A DNA stretch of 64,000 nt from Syngnathus acus (lineage: Eukaryota > Chordata > Actinopteri > Syngnathiformes > Syngnathidae): assembly GCF_901709675.1 (NCBI RefSeq), contig NC_051096.1, positions 5,917,001-5,981,000 of the forward strand, read 5' to 3'. How positions within the stretch are numbered: position 1 is the stretch's first letter; each line of letters starts with the position of its first letter. A program made the position numbers and the translations under genes. Below are positions 24,701-37,401 of this stretch, one piece after another. Under the pieces are notes generated by a model. It saw only the letters and a program-made list of their open reading frames with translations, was not told the DNA's origin and ran no database searches.

Positions 24701-27700
24701 ACGTTTAGGAGCTGAAGGCTATTCAAGCGTCAGCTTCTTTTAAGGCTGTATGTGTGTGAGTTTAAAAGGTTGGAGTCTTGATAAAGCGCACATTCAGTTC
24801 CACTTAAAAACAAATTGAAAAAATCTTTGCCAGTGACGCACTTGCAAAGGAAACATTTTGTCTTTAAAAAGCGTACACCGTTGTCATTAATTGGTATGGA
24901 AAGGAATGCACATATATCTTTTTTTTTTTATTGCTATGCTGATAACGAGTGGGTACTTTCCATAATTCATTTTCTCCATCCTCAGATTAAAAGGCTTAAC
25001 TACTGAGGCATGATTCAGAGGGAGGAAAGGAGACTCATGAGGAGATTAGGGAGTGAAAATAAAATAAAAAGACAAAACAAAAAAGGTTGGTTTGCATAAC
25101 TTAATGCCACGACATTTTCTCACTGGCCTGTGTCATAATGTATCACAATTCTGCAGTTTGGCAGTACGTACATTCCAAAATAGAACTTTAACTTTACCGT
25201 TTGATTAGGTTGCACCCCCAAGCAGCTCCACTCTTTAGCAGTTGTCCCTTCAGGACAGATGGGGGACACGGACGTCCAGTACCTGCTGAATGCCTTGTCA
25301 TCCAATGACACTGACAACGTCACTTCTGTCAGCAAGCTCTATGGAGGAAAAAAAAGATTCGAATTAGACAATTGTCTTGAATTTTTAAAACCTCGCATAC
25401 TGCCATAGGAATGCAGAAGAAACGGTGATGATGGGCAATTTGAGACCAAGAACGATAATTGCGACCATTGAAATGTGAAACTTGTCCTCAAAATGCTCTC
25501 ATTCCTGTGTGCTTTTTTTTTTTTTGCAAGAGGCTTATGGGAAATAGTAGGTGGGGCCCAAAATAGAATCTTTTTTTTTTATATGGTCGGGACACCTAGT
25601 TTGTGGGAAGCAATTGGGGTGGGGGGTAGGGGGGGGGGTCCGATGGTGGCCATTACAAAAGCAGCTTCTGTTCAAGTTCAGCTGCCTGTGTGTGTGCGCA
25701 AGTGTGCACTCAGATCTGTGGATTCAGACGATTCTTGAACCAAACAATGGAGTGCTGTGCTGGAAGCGAGATTATAGGCCAGACTGAAACCAAATGACCA
25801 AACCACCAGTCACACACAGACACGAGTCTGTTTAAATATTCACGCTGCTACAGTCTCCTTTGCAACCAGGTCCTTCTTTTATCATCCAATGTTTAAATGT
25901 AGAGAAGAGAGGTACCTTATACGAGTCCACTACTAGATCAATGAGGTTTGGGGACTGGAAGAAGCCAATCTTCCCCAGGTAGGAGCCAGGTAGCAAGCGC
26001 ACTAACTCCTACAGGTAGAAAAAAAAAATGCATCAAATTATATCCGAGACAACATTTAAATTTTTATCAGCAGAAAAAAAAGTCATAAAAGTCGAAGTCA
26101 ACTCCTTAAGTAAAAGAGTACAGACTGTTTTTAGTAGCAGCTTGACAAGTCTTAAGTGAGTTGTTTTTATGATGCAAGGGGCACATGAACAGTCTTTACT
26201 GTTACCTTAATGACGGCACCTTATAGCCTTCCCCTCCCCGTTACTGCTAAGCAATTTGGACTCAGTCACCCAGTGACTAATTATGAATACGTCTAACATA
26301 TAGGCTACAGTGTATACCTAATAGTTAAGTATACTTGAATTTCATAGGGGGCTCCAAGTTTTTTTTTTTTTGTGTGTGCGGCCTATTTATTACCTCGTAC
26401 CACTGGTACTGCTGTTTCTCCACAGCAAAGATGGAGTAAATGTGGTTTTCCAGTAGTTTGTCAGACAACTGACCCAGACTTGGATGGTCCTTTGGTAGAA
26501 TGGCAAAAGAGTACAATTCACTTTGTTTTTTACGATTCATTTTAATGTGCGTTGCCCCCATGTGGGCTTCTCCTCGTCCGCTCACCATCCTGGTGCTCTC
26601 AGTGTAAACGTTGTTTTCCAGGTGGCACAGACCGTCGTGCGGAGTGACAATTCCCGCCAGTCGGCTGTCCAGGGCGAGGTGAGAAGGCTGGTCGGTCATC
26701 AGGAGCAAGAGACGTTTGGCTTCTGGACGCCAACCCACAGCTCTCTGAAAAGGAGACAAAGCTAAGTACGTGGAAATAACATCCGCATACTTTCCCTCCG
26801 GCAGAAAGGCTGTGTTTTCATCGCTGTTATGTTGTTTTTGTTTGCAGGATTACACTCAAACTACTTCAACAATTTCCGCATAACTTGGTGGAGTTGTCGG
26901 GAAAGAAAGAATTTGAAGCGGACTCAGCTGAAGGTGAGGATTCAAGATTATTATTTTTTTTATTGCCACTTATGTTAACATTGCGTCCCCTTGGCTTGTT
27001 AAGAGCAGTCATTTTGACATTTGCTTAAATTTAAATAAGGCTTTAACCTCATTAGTGGAGAACCAGGTCCATGTAACTTAACATGATTTCAAATTCTGAG
27101 GTCAATTCCATGTCATGTATATAATTGGACACACTACAGTAAATGCTTTGAATGTTTCTGTTAATGTTTAATATTTCCAATTATACACCGTAAAAACGTT
27201 TCCCACTGGTACAATATATTTCTAAGGAGGCGTATATATTTGCCCATTCATTTCTCTTGAGCTCACTTGTCAGCAACACAACATAAAGAGTGATGTGGAA
27301 AATGTAAGTACATAACTTAACACAACATAACATCATACATGTGTCACGATACTCTCATTTCAAACATCAGACTCTGAGCTCTTTTGGCTCTCAAGGAAGA
27401 AAAAAAAAAAAATGCTCCCACTAGTCACAACCCCCCGTGTTTATGTCTGTGTCATAGACTGTGGGAGAAAAGGGGGTCTGTGTGTGTATTTAAGGAAAGT
27501 CAGCGAGCTAATAAGATAGGCATGACATAATGGAGAGTCTATTTGTGGAGCCATGAGTGGCGTGGTGTTTCCCTGCAGTCTGGTTACTCAGCCCCCCCTG
27601 CATGGCATGACTCAAAGCCCCCCTGCAGTCTTAGTATGGGCTACTGCCACTGCCAGAGTGTGTGTGCATGTGTGGTGTGTGTGTGTCAGTCATAGCCAAC

Positions 27701-30700
27701 TCGGGGCATCATTACTTGGGATTCCAGTGACGCTAACCAACGCTGAGTCAGAATGCCACTATTCGACTGCAATAAAGGCCTCCCTTTCGCTATTCAACTG
27801 ACTGGCAAATTTGATTCGTCCTCTGTTTTTATGACTATTAAAAAATGTAATTACTAAGTAAACAAACTCGAGCACACGACATAACTAATGAGGACTTGCG
27901 TACCTGGCACACAGTAGCTTGCAGCATTGCGTCCAGGCCTCCCTCAGGTGTATCCATGTTACCTGAGATGCGTTGGCGTTTGATGACGCGCGTGAACTCG
28001 CTCATATTTCCAGTCATGCTTAAGACGTGGTGGAAGCCGTGGGCGGGACGGCAGCGTATCTCGTAGTCGCTGGTGGGAGAGCCCGAAACAGAAACAGTTA
28101 TTGATTGTTACGTCCACAGTCAAAAGCCTCTTGTTTCAGTCTCCCACTCAGAGCCGTTCAACATTGAAACAATAGTGCATCCAAAAATGCAAAGTCACAC
28201 TGGGTCATATGGCGAATTCGCAGACTTTAGCTTGTTCGTTGTCTTCCTGCTTTGGACTAAAAATATATTTGCAATTAAGTTAGTGGATTATGGCTGGAGG
28301 TTAGCAGGTCTGCCTCACAATTGTAAGGTTGCGGGTTTCGAACTCAAAGTCTCTAGATGTACTCAGGATAGGTGGATGGAAGTGCACAATCCTCAAACCT
28401 TTCTTCAGCATCTTATCTAAAGGGGCTCTTAGAGCCTTATCATGCCACTTGAGCCTTCTGTTCTCAGATCTACTTGTTTTCCCCAGAATCATCAAAAGCA
28501 GACTTCAGCTATCAGGCTGGTGTCATCTATACATATTTATATCTATTTATACCTCCGAGCAGACGTCTTTTCTGATGAAAGGGGGGCTGATTCTGCCTTG
28601 TGACCTGAATCATCTTTTAGCTATGCTGCCCTGCCATAGACCTCAACTGCTGGGGGATTTTCCCATTGACGTACTAATACCCTCCTCACCATCCCTAACA
28701 TTCATTTCTCATTACCATCACTTATCCCTTTGTCTTTTATTGATAGCTATATACAGGTAATAATGTTAATTTGCATATGAATAATGCTATATTAGTCTAT
28801 TTATTTACTAGCAGACACTATATATTAGGTCTTGGTTCTGTTTCGAGTACCCTTCCCTTTTTGTACAAATGAGCACAGAACGAAAGCTAACCTATTGGAC
28901 TTTTTCCCCTTCCGTCCATAAATTACTGCTATAAAAACAACATTTAACACGCTTTGCACACGCTCTGCCGTGAAATCCCAAACAGACAACTTCAGGACAC
29001 CTGTTGGAATATTGTTTTAATATGTTACTGCAATCAGTAAATGATTCTTCGAACCTGCAGGGGTTGTTGATCTTGGTAGGATGCACGTTAATGTAAGGCG
29101 ACACCGGCTTGTCCACAAAGGAGCCGAAACCGAGCCAAAGGTCTGAGGAGTACTCCGTCATACGCAGAGAGAGAGCTACACCCACCGTCTTGAGCTGTGA
29201 AGTGGGGAGAGGAAAATGTGAGGGAAGAATTACATACGTTATGGGGAGAAAGTTTATTTACATCCTTACAAACTTGATTGTATGTTTACACTTCCAGCCT
29301 TCCTGCTCTGTTTCTTTTGGCTCGTTAAAAAGATTCCTTTTAATCAATCCTCTCTTTACTTTCAGGCCTGTTTCAGTCAAAAGTTCAAAATGAATGAAAA
29401 AGTGAATTAATTGATTAGATCAAGGAGATTCAAATATTCTTAATCCTGTCCTAATTAGAAGTGCTACTATGTGGAGGCGAAAATGAGTCTTTGCAGTCAT
29501 GAAGGTCTTTCTCAAGCATTTCTCGTCCGTAAAGCCGCAGTTTGTCGAAACACTTACATGATCGAGATTTTCTTGCATGGATGCGGATACATCCACCAGG
29601 TAGTAAAGATCCACTGGATACCGCGGCAGCTGCTTGACGGCAACAACGAAGCTAGCCTCTGAACCTAGCGCACACGTTGAAACACGGGATTGGATTATTT
29701 CAGTTAAAATTGACACGGGGCTGATAATGTTTAATCGTATTTCATTTCCTCAACTGCTTATCGGCAGCCTACCTGGTGTGAGTGTGATGCTGATGTCTCG
29801 CGGGGACACTTGTGTGCTGCTGACGGTGCCGTTGACTTCCACTTTGACGTCTGATTTCTCCGTGAACTCTGGACCGCAACCTTTTCTGAGCAGGTTCACC
29901 TGTAAATCGCAGCGATGGCCGGAACCCGCCCCCTCCAGAAAATCCTAAAAGTAAAATAGTAATAGTGAAATGCAATATCCAGAATGAGGAGAACCGTTTG
30001 TCAGCTATAAGTTCTATGAAGAATTGGCATTTTGTCCATGTACAAAATGATTTCCTTAGTATTTCCTATGTTTAGGATTCTTTTGTTCTTTTATAGGAGT
30101 TGGCATGAAAAGATGTGCTTGGAATATAATTTGAGCACCATAACAGTCATCTGACCGAACAAAGCAGCAGTGTCATGCCTGGTGGCTTTGGAATGGATTA
30201 GTGGCCTTTGCTCTTGTGGTAAGTGAAGGACCCACACAAACATAGTGGAAGAAAAGCAGCAATGTGAGTATTTTGGACTATACAATCTGTGAGACATCTT
30301 TTTCCTTACTTTGTCACATTTTTAAAAAATTGTCGATGAAAAAAAGTTGTATCCGGCACTACAAAAATTGACTCGGTAACTAGCTTAGCAGCGGATCTTA
30401 AGGAACTGACTAATGAACTGATCGTAAATTCACCGACCAGCAGGACTTTGCATACATGAATAACAATAGCTCGGTTCAATGTTAAGCTGACATTGTAGAC
30501 GCTTATTTATTTATTTATTTATACGGGCTGAGCGAACTTTAGCACAATGTCATGGTGACGTTCTGGACTTTCCTGTCCTTCCAAGTACATTCACCTTCTA
30601 CACTTAAGAGTAAAAAAGGATGGACTTCGAAATGTACTTTAGCACAAAGATGAAAAGTAAAATAAAATTTGTTGTTACTTCCCACCACTGGTGAATGGTG

Positions 30701-32081
30701 TTTGAATGCTTTCACACCCCATTGAAAAGGTCAAGGTTCACCCAGAGGAAGCCACCTGAAGCTTGTAAACACACTCGTGTGGACTGTGTAGTCTAGCCAG
30801 CCGCCGTGTGCAAGTTGGTTGATATGTTAGTTCCCAAACAAGCTGCCGTGTTTGGATCTTTTTTCACTTCCTCAAGGCTGCCCAGTGATCCTGGGTGGAT
30901 GCTTTATGAGACAGAACTCCCAGGCAGGAGCACACGATTGCAGCGATGACTAGACTAAACATATGGGTCAAATGTGGCTTTGCCTCTGCTGCTGCTATGT
31001 GTGAAAGAATAGAAATGGAATGGAAACATTCACATCGCCCCACGCACGAGGGTAGCTTTAAACATCATGCTCACACCTGTGGATGGCATGAAAAGCACAA
31101 CACGTGCGTCGTCGGAGGAATGCCAGAGACGTGCTGAGAAATACACATTCCATACCTCCTTGAAGCACCAAAAACACTGTGGTCCACGTTTCAGACACTC
31201 TTGGCAAGACGTAATGACGGCAGACGAACACACGTTGTCGCCTACAGGGGGAAGATAGTGACAAAAGAAAAGAATTTGCATGTGTAATTGTAGAGCGCGT
31301 CGAGGCGTATTACGGCAATGGAGCCTGGCTGGATAATTAGAGGCTTGATGATAGAAGCACCACTTAGAGTATTATTTCACGAGCGTCAGGCTGTAGAAAA
31401 GCAGTTAAGTGTGGGAACGGGTGCTTGTCCAATCGGAATTGCATGAGTCAATTAACTCACGTTTGAAAAGGAGCCAATGCTGAATCGAGCGACCACTATT
31501 TATGCAGTTGTAATATTTCTCGGGTGACTAAAGGGGGCATTAGTGATTCATTGAGATGATGTATCTGCTGAGATCACATTTTTAAAGTGGCTCTGAGTTC
31601 ATGGAGTGGAGATGTAGGCCAGAGAATAGCTGCAGGTTGTTCTGAACATTAAAATGGAATTAGAACCCAATTAGCTCAACATTGAACCGGCAGCAGTACA
31701 TTATTTTTTAACGAGCTTTTTACATGAAAATTAACATACATGGATGGATGTTATTTCTCTCCATGGGACAATAAAAATGCGGCACACATTTAATCATCCA
31801 TCCATTATCTGAACTGCATTTTGACATGAAAAAAAGAAAAGTTGCTTCCATGGGCTTTAAATTCAAAGACACCCCCAGCAGAAAGTACACGTGTGACTGT
31901 GGATTGAAGTGATGCTGCACAGGGACACCATGGAACAGAATGTAGGATAACTGCAAAGATATGATTATCATTGGACTCTAATGAAGCACCACTCACCCGG
32001 ATGGGAGGTTCCAGCGCAGAGAGCCACTATGAGCAGGAGACACAGGGGGACGCTGCCATATGTGAATGGCCAGGAAGTCAT
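21762..32081 (-). CDS. itgb8: Integrin beta-8 subunit
   Basis: Type I membrane receptor subunit that pairs with alpha-V and activates latent TGF-beta. Sixteen coding exons on the minus strand: 32081-31997, 31241-31156, 29944-29773, 29664-29558, 29194-29055, 28069-27904, 26744-26586, 26489-26394, 26008-25916, 25338-25198, 24266-23858, 23557-23335, 23258-23161, 23078-22971, 22472-22309, 21884-21762. Phases all agree: 789 aa (human 769). A signal peptide (about residues 1-25) is followed by the Cys-rich PSI domain. The beta-I domain has the MIDAS motif D139-x-S141-x-S143 within YYLVDVSASM. Cys-rich EGF repeats fill exons 11-13. The membrane span is about 702-724. The 65-residue cytoplasmic tail has no NPxY motif but keeps VTYRRDRP, the beta-8 hallmark tail. 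The ATG was chosen because the signal peptide follows it; a longer ORF reaches upstream without one. Confidence 0.95.
23627..23850. mobile_element. Short DNA-transposon-like remnant in an itgb8 intron
   Basis: The left side contains TGTCACGATTGGAT and ATCGATTAATCG words, and the right side ACGATTAGCCGATGATTA, a pattern I recall from small non-autonomous elements common in fish. There is no ORF. It lies wholly inside the intron between itgb8 exons 12 and 11. The family assignment is a guess. Confidence 0.35.
24616..24633 (+). repeat. Poly-C tract
   Basis: An uninterrupted C run of about 18 bases in an itgb8 intron. A G-rich run at 25620-25639 lies in the next intron upstream. Simple sequence. 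Confidence 0.85.
28293..28350 (+). repeat. Fish interspersed repeat, head fragment with tRNA-like boxes
   Basis: The segment reads like the head of a very common fish repeat ('ggttagcaggtctgcctcaca...ggttgcgggtttcgaac'). It carries words resembling the A and B boxes of tRNA promoters. It cannot fold as a tRNA. The tail of what looks like the same family appears at 62.5-62.7 kb. It lies in an itgb8 intron. Confidence 0.5.
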
Positions 32082-32139
32082 ATTATCCACGCCGGGTGGG
32101 TGACCAGACCGAGCGGGGAGGCTAGGTGGACTCACTGGT

Positions 32140-32600
32140 GGGAGTCTGGAGACCGGGGAGCGTGCGTCCGCCGCCTCGCCAACAAAAGCCGGGAATGGCG
32201 CACCGAGCCGCGGAGCATTGTTCCTCAGCCAAAAAGCCTCTAATCCCGGGGAGGTATTCACATCCTCCGGTTCCAATCAGCTTAGAAGCGCGCTCCCCCG
32301 CGCACCACCGCCAGGAGGGCAGGTAGAGAAACGGCTTTTGTGCGGCAACGCAACGGTAACCCCCCGAGCCCACCCCTTCTCCATCCACGCACTCCGTCAC
32401 GATCGAGCCGGGACTGCGGTCCGCACGCTGACCCAAAATAGGAGGCTGCCAACGTGCACCAGCATGCTGACTGAACATGCTGCACAGGGAGCGCGTTATA
32501 GTCGCCGAACTGACTCAGGTAGGCGGTGCCATGGCAACCAGAGAGAGCGACGGAGCGAGAGAGAGTTGCAAATCAGCACCATGACGTCACGCGCACAATA
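32140..32600 (-). promoter_or_regulatory. itgb8: itgb8 promoter with X-box-like site and CRE
   Basis: GC-rich DNA upstream of the itgb8 start codon. GGTGCCATGGCAACC at 32525-32539 is an X-box-like inverted repeat. TGACGTCA at 32582-32589 is a perfect cAMP-response element. They lie about 450-510 bases before the ATG. Human ITGB8 core promoter activity has been linked, as I recall, to Sp and AP-1/CRE-type sites, which would fit. No TATA box is evident. Confidence 0.45.
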
Positions 32601-35329
32601 ACTTTGAATGCGCCACTCGTAAACACAACGATTGACAACACAGGCTAAATAGCTTGAATAAGGATTTTAGCTTTCTTCTTTACCACGGTAGTTTGATTGT
32701 GTGAAGTGTCAGTTAAAAAAAAAGTGAATTAATTAATAATTTAAATGGCCTGCCTGCAATTTACATTGATGACTACATTAATCTTATATTCTCTATATTA
32801 CGTCTGTTGAGTTCTTCATCTTCACGTTAGCTACAACTGCCCAGGTTGTTCCCCCAGAAGCCACAACTTTAGTGACTGTTCTCACTTTCACTTGCACAGT
32901 CCTCCTAAAAAAGGGCCACAGCGTGCTTGCTTCAAGCTGTTTATCAATCCTAGTTATTCATTACTGTAAAAATAACATCGGAAGAAATTCCACGAGCTTA
33001 ATACTAACGTGTGTGAAATTCCGGAAGCAACTGCTACTTAAACACAATGAGGAGAAACACATCGTTTATAAAACACATGTTAGGTCAGAATATATTATAA
33101 TGGATTGTCCATGTTTAACACAACCGGGACAGGAGACAGGAGCAGTGTGGTGCACTCCAGTTGAACTATGGCCTCAAATTGAACACTTGTGTTTATATTG
33201 CTTCTTCTGGGAGCCATTTAACTGGAGCGAGTGCTCCTGTGTGTGTGTGTGTGTTTGACGATATGTGTGGATGTTGGGGTTCCAGGACGGAGTGGTGGGG
33301 GTCAATCAAAGCTGCGCTTGCATGAAAGGATTTACACGCTAGTGCTAAAGTAGTAGAAAGAGAGCTTTTCTTGGGTCCATTGTGCGCGGATTCCAATGAC
33401 ATTGAGTAGCCTTCGCTGATTGCGCTCCTGAACAGGAGCCAAAAAATGTCTTAAACAAGCAGGAGAACAGCAGCTGTGCGCCACACAAAACACGCCATCT
33501 TTGGTTTGATCGGATGCGAGTCTTCAGTGAAACCTGCCACTTAAAAGAATCATGTTGCGATTGGCTCGCTGCCCAAACTGTGCTTGTATGTGTGCCAACA
33601 GTACCCGATCAATACTTATTTCTTATCTGATCTGTTTGACCCAATTTGTTGTTCACAAGCCTGGAAATGGACCCACTCTGTCCCCATTCATTCATTAGCA
33701 TAATTTGTCAAACAGGAATTTGAGGGTGGGAGTGGTGCCATTCTTGCTACCCTCGCAGTCACTCTCAATTATGGTAATGATGCAAACGCACACCGCGCTG
33801 CGTTTATTTGACGGCCGAGTGAAAGTGGGAATGTTTTAGTTGGCTGTTTGATGGCAGCACTCTCAAAAGCAGGTGATAATGCTACAATGTGCGTGACAGC
33901 TCGGTAGTCGGGCATGTCACTTTGGGAAGAAACTCGTGCATCAACTCTTTGGCCTTGTTTTCATTCCAAACGTTTTTGGGGGGGGGATGCCTTTTGTTGG
34001 CGTATAATTTAATGTATATGTAAGTTGGACATAATGTGTTATGTAGGCTGAGTCCTTTTCAACAACTTCCACTTAGAGGCGGAAAATGTACTTATGCTCC
34101 ATACTTTCAGCACACTAAGTGTTGCTTCCCAGCTTTTAAAACGTCCTTGTCATATAAATAACCAATTTCCACTTCAAATGAACAATGTATAAACTTTCGC
34201 TAAAATCCAGATTCCTAGCCCCACTCATAAACGTCTTCTTTTTTTTTTTGTCTTCCAGGGTGAAGGTGGTCAAAATATGAATCTGTTCTTTGCACTGCAA
34301 TCTTGATAATGGACTCTTGTGTAAACACACCCCTGGCCTTGTCAATACTGGTCAACGTCAGGATGCTGGAGGTAGATCCTTGTCATAATGATGACACTAA
34401 ACAACTCTTCTCCCAATCATTCCTGCCTCCACCTTTCCCCTGTGGCCCTCTCCCCCCATTTGTTTGTGTTAGCAGTCGGCTAAGCTTTCCCTCACGCTGT
34501 TCTGGTCTCATCATTCTCCAGTCGCACACACTCATTATGCTCATCCACATTTGTAGCACCCCTCCTCCCGCTCGCACCTGCCCACCTTCTCTTTCCATCT
34601 CCCCCCCTTCAAAGTTGACTCCCCTCACTGAGTTCTTCTCTGAACTATCTCCCACGCTCTTTTCAGCGGTGAACTAGATACGCCGAGGGGAGGACAAAGT
34701 AGGGGTTAGAGGTTAGATGGGAGCAAAGCAGGGATTCCCATCCATGCATAAACCCACAGCAGCCAGCCTGAGGGAGCATGGGGAGAGTTGATCAAATACA
34801 AAGAGCTCATTTTTGTTAAATATCGATATATATTAGAAAATACATACACAGTGCCATTCTTTTCTTTTTCTCTGTTTTAGGGGAAAGCTTTCTTATGGCA
34901 CTAAGTCACCACATTGAAGTGACTTGAGGAGCTTTGCTTGGACAAAGTTAGTGCTTTGGCGTCATCCTACGGCACATTGGTTGCCAATCATCTATACTGA
35001 AGTGAGCTGAGAAGTTTTATGGAGTTAAATGTGAGTCCATGCGTGCATTTAAATGTCTGCAACAGAGATTGTTTTTCAAGGTGACATTAGGAATTACGTT
35101 GCTGTGCATATAGAGGCCACATTGTGTGAATAGCCAACAGCTACTTCACTATTTTGAATGTCACAGTGGGAACTTGAAAGCAAATCTCACGCTACCTATT
35201 TTTTTCGTGAAGTGCAGTGTATCATGATAGGATGAACTCTGGAAAGCTGTAGACAAAGGATTGTAAAAAATGTGTCAATGCACAATTGCAAGGAATTCCA
35301 GAAAGGAATTTAGTGATGCCCATGACCAC

Positions 35330-36127
35330 TAATCTGGCAGCTCATAGCTCTGCATTCTAAACACAAATAAGTGCCTAAAGGCTTTGTTTCCACACTGACA
35401 TCCTTTACTTGCCATTGGAATTTAGTCACCTCCAAAATTGGTGGAAGTGTGAAGCTGATCTCTTTTGTTTTCTTTTTGTGTTTGCCATCAAAACTTGAAC
35501 TTGCATGTTTTGGGTCACTTCTTCGTCCATACGTTAACCTTTCCATCATTATGGTAACGGTTTTTGTCCAGAAACCTTATCCCATAGGTTTCTCCCTATA
35601 GTTTGGCATTTTCCTTCTTGCAAATGAGTTCCTCTTCTGTGTTTCCGCTGATGTCACTAACAGGTGTTTTACGGTCTTTCTCTAAAGCTCTCAAAATGTT
35701 TCAGTTGTCAACGGCGGTTCTTTTCCACGGTCGGCCCCGTCTGTTACTTTTAACACCTGTGGTTTCTTTCTTTTTAATGACTTTCCAAACGGTTGTCCTG
35801 GTTATTGTCAATGTTCGTGCCATGGCCGTATTAAATCGTAATATTAGGGGTAAAAAAATAATAATCTCCATTGGATTACTTATCAAAATAGTTCAGCTTT
35901 AAATGCTGCCAACAAAACACAACTGTCAGTCACATTCTTTTGACCACATGAAAAAGGTGCCAATCAAAAGTTATGAATATGATCCAGAAGCAAATCGAAA
36001 AGCTGAAGAAATATTGCTCTCTTGCTTCATTGACTCCCCCTGATGTCAAATCCAAACATTTGAAGCCTCCAGCAAAAACCTAAGGCATTGGCCTCACCGT
36101 CCCAATACTTTTGGAGAGAGCTATACC
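35330..36127 (-). mobile_element. Decayed Tc1/mariner element
   Basis: On the minus strand, 35886-35701 encodes RTLTITRTTVWKVIKKKE and SNRRGRP, the helix-turn-helix and GRPR-type linker of Tc1 transposases. Further along, DPKHASSS around 35500 matches the catalytic-domain WxRxxDPKHTxxS block. The frame is broken by stops and shifts. The end at 36127 reads TATAGCTCTCTCCAAAAGTATTGGGA on minus, which is the type of terminal sequence seen in fish Tc1 elements. No matching inverted end is visible on the left, so the element is truncated or too worn. It cannot encode an active transposase. Confidence 0.75.
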
Positions 36128-37340
36128 ATTATGTAGAATGCATGCAAAATAAATCCACAGCTGCTGGGTGAAAAGCGGAAAAAAAAGCATTGACTTTATT
36201 GCTATTTCCTAACTGATAAAATATGTCATAAATACCTCAGGATGTTATTGCGCTTTAGTTCTGCATTAATACCCATAAAATGTGTCGGCTTGTTCCTCTA
36301 AAATTTTGATTTGTCACACCCTCGTTCCTCTTTACCTACATTGAAACGCCAGTAAAATGAATAGCACATCCAATCGTTGCAAGGCCCGAGAGTTATTATC
36401 CACTTAAATACGCCCCCCGCCTTAACACGAGTGCTGTTTGCACAAGTGCTTTTCCACGTTAAAACCACACCACCTCAAACTTGCGGATGTCAAGTGTCAA
36501 GGTTAATACATGAATACGATACGTTATTTCATTTGTTCATCCCGTGCTCGGCTGGAATGTTGATAAGGTGACTTGAAATGTACTTGACTGGATGAGGAGA
36601 GCATAATTGAATACTTTGTTTGCGGCTCGGTGGTTGAGAATGATCATTTAAGCGTCCAAAAACATCCGTCCTGCGTGCATAACCGAGGAAAAACCCCGTA
36701 ATTGCTGTCATGTCACTGCTGACATTTTGTTTTCACCGTCTGTGGTGTTGTGGCCAAATGCAAAAACATAGGAGGAATCTTCCACATGTAACCGCTGAGC
36801 ATGACTTTCTTTTCATCTCCTCCACTACCACAGTGACCAGTGTTTTTTTTTGTTTTAACAAACTTTTACCCCTGAGGTTAGAGAAAGAGACAGAAATGAG
36901 CAAAACACATTTTGTATTATTTCCAAATATATTAAGACTAGTACAAAAATCCATTATTAAGCTATGTAATATAGTAAATAAAAAAAAGACCTCACAATAA
37001 ATACAATGCTAGAAAATTTGAGACTGTTTGGAACAAATTGAAAGGACACAATCACTGAAGGGCTCTCTCATTCAATGCCCTCTTCATCGCCCACTTTCAC
37101 AGTCCAGGGAGTCTCGGAGAGTCCCTGAATTTCTCAGCCACATCCTGGGTGACAGCTGCTGTGAGGTGGAATTCTGTCAAGGTCAAACAGAGCTGTGCGG
37201 CTCCGTGCCAACCTCAATATGAGAAAAGAAAGGTCATCGCTTTGTGGTCCTGGGGCCGAAATGTCTGTAATCAGGGGGGGAAATACATTTTGGGCTACAG
37301 TAACCATCCCATGGTTTGGTGGTTTGGATTTGTCTTGTGT

Positions 37341-37401
37341 ACACATACACACACACACACACACGCATGGTGTACACATTTTGTGTGTGTGTGTGTGTGT
37401 G
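37341..37401. repeat. CA repeat facing a TG repeat (inverted microsatellite pair)
   Basis: An AC run at about 37341-37364 is followed after some 18 bases by a TG run at 37382-37400. The two arms are complementary and could pair as a hairpin. Confidence 0.85.

Noticed and set aside
28293-28350. tRNA gene
   Set aside because: It has A- and B-box-like words but no tRNA fold; it fits an interspersed repeat head.
31997-32276. itgb8 start at an upstream ATG (32276)
   Set aside because: The added residues would put a long polar stretch ahead of the signal peptide. The ATG at 32081 is followed directly by a good signal sequence.
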